From NCBI GenBank assembly GCA_036395755.1, contig DASWCZ010000010.1, forward strand, positions 1-5,500: DNA of 5,500 bases. Reading direction: 5' to 3'. The notes below the pieces were generated by a model. It was not told the origin of the DNA, did no database searches, and worked only from the letters and a program-made list of their open reading frames with translations. Below, one piece after another: positions 4,896-5,500 of this stretch. This DNA comes from Gp7-AA6 sp036395755. GTDB taxonomy: Bacteria > Acidobacteriota > Thermoanaerobaculia > UBA5066 > Gp7-AA6. Positions within the stretch are counted from its first letter, which is position 1, and every line of letters starts with the position of its first letter. The position numbers and the translations under genes are program-made.

Positions 4896-5500
4896 CCGGT
4901 CGGTGAGAGATTACCCGCCGCCGCGCGGTCGATGAAAACCTCCAGGTTCGGGTCAACGGAAAGAAACGACGCCGGGCACCGTGCCGTCACGGGCCCCTCG
5001 AGCGCGGCAGCGACCGCGCGGGCTTTTCGGGCGCCGCTCGCGACGAGCAGGATCTTCCGCGACGAGAGGAGCGTCTCGATTCCGACTGTCAGCGCTTCGC
5101 GGGGCGCGGGGCGCACGCCGTCGGCAGCGAGGCCGCGGCGCGTCGAGGCGGACAGTCGCACGAGCGACGCCCGGGGAGGAAGCCACCGGCCCGGCTCGAG
5201 GTATGCGACGTGGCCGTTGACTCCCACGCCGACGAACGCGACGTCCGCGGGTCCCTCGCGCGCGAGCTCCCGCTCGTAGCGGATGCACTCCCGCTCCGGA
5301 TCGGGCGCGTCGCCGCGGAGGAACCGGATTCGACTCCACGGCAGCTCGACTCTCGAGAAGAGATGACGCTCCATGAAGGAGCGGAAGCTCCGCGGATCTT
5401 CGGGCGGCACCCGAAGCTCGTCCAGGTTGAACGTCGTCGCGCGTCGGAACGGTGCCTTCCCCGCCGCGTGGATCCGTGCGAGCTCGCGGTACACGGGGAC
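4892..5500 (-). CDS. nagB: Glucosamine-6-phosphate deaminase (N-terminus outside window)
   Basis: The reverse strand encodes 202 residues ending at TAA (4894-4892); the frame is open to the right edge, where it starts VPVYREL, the end of the family GSTP-x-YREL loop. About 45 N-terminal residues are missing. ATTFNLDE gives the catalytic-base aspartate (equivalent to Asp72 of E. coli). VGVNGHVAYLEP is the active-site loop (GNDGHIAFNEP in E. coli) with the conserved His and Glu and Asn in place of Asp. VRLSASTRRG, ALTVGIETLL, ILLVASGARKARAV and LEGPVTARCPAS complete the fold. Family knowledge: it converts glucosamine-6-phosphate to fructose-6-phosphate and ammonia in the cytoplasm. A related sugar-phosphate isomerase such as 6-phosphogluconolactonase is less likely given FNLDE and NGH-----EP. 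Its stop interlocks with that of the convergent gene, and it completes the pathway that MurQ feeds through NagA. Confidence 0.88.
   Translation of the reverse strand, partial: VPVYRELARIHAAGKAPFRRATTFNLDELRVPPEDPRSFRSFMERHLFSRVELPWSRIRFLRGDAPDPERECIRYERELAREGPADVAFVGVGVNGHVAYLEPGRWLPPRASLVRLSASTRRGLAADGVRPAPREALTVGIETLLSSRKILLVASGARKARAVAAALEGPVTARCPASFLSVDPNLEVFIDRAAAGNLSPTG

Noticed and set aside
1..5500. tRNA, rRNA, CRISPR array or intact transposase
   Set aside because: No cloverleaf-like segments, regularly spaced repeats or transposase motifs were seen on reading either strand; only the REP-like element hints at mobile DNA.

Overview
The window is GC-rich (roughly 65-70% by eye) and densely packed with bacterial genes. 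The gene mix is a secreted DUF2911 protein, an Acidobacteriota-style secreted amidohydrolase relative, a small lipoprotein and a MurQ/NagB amino-sugar pair. This suggests an Acidobacteriota-like soil or environmental bacterium, probably a metagenome contig. That placement is inferred from gene content and base composition only; there is no rRNA or other marker.

Left part, minus strand: the N-terminal two thirds of an EVE-domain protein (1-275) runs off the left edge. A 124-bp spacer with a 12-bp palindrome precedes it. Next come a small predicted lipoprotein (400-822) and an amidohydrolase-like secreted protein (819-1520) that stops far short of family length. These two share an ATGA stop/start overlap, and GC drops abruptly at their junction. 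A 55-bp divergent promoter region (1521-1575) separates them from a plus-strand DUF2911 periplasmic protein (1576-2214).

Middle: 2215-2406 has no convincing intact gene. It holds a stretch that looks like coding sequence in the DUF2911 frame beyond its stop, a 10-bp palindrome, and a 41-bp inverted-repeat element that resembles REP sequences associated with RAYT (IS200-like) transposases. This element ends exactly at the GTG start of the next gene.

Right part: a tight plus-strand operon encodes a class V aminotransferase-fold PLP enzyme (2407-3549), MurQ (3551-4570) and an unrecognised 130-residue protein (4503-4895). The ribosome-binding site of the last gene lies inside a perfect 7-bp hairpin within the murQ reading frame. 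Convergent to this operon, with the two stop codons interlocked as TTAG, is a glucosamine-6-phosphate deaminase (4892-5500, N-terminus outside the window).

Functionally, MurQ turns MurNAc-6-phosphate into GlcNAc-6-phosphate. After deacetylation by NagA, which is not in the window, NagB turns glucosamine-6-phosphate into fructose-6-phosphate. The right half is therefore a cell-wall amino-sugar recycling locus, to which an uncharacterised PLP enzyme and a small unknown protein are attached. No clearly new defence, CRISPR or mobile system is visible. The most unusual points are the PLP enzyme/MurQ/unknown-protein operon with its coupling hairpin and the recombination-like junction that truncates the amidohydrolase.
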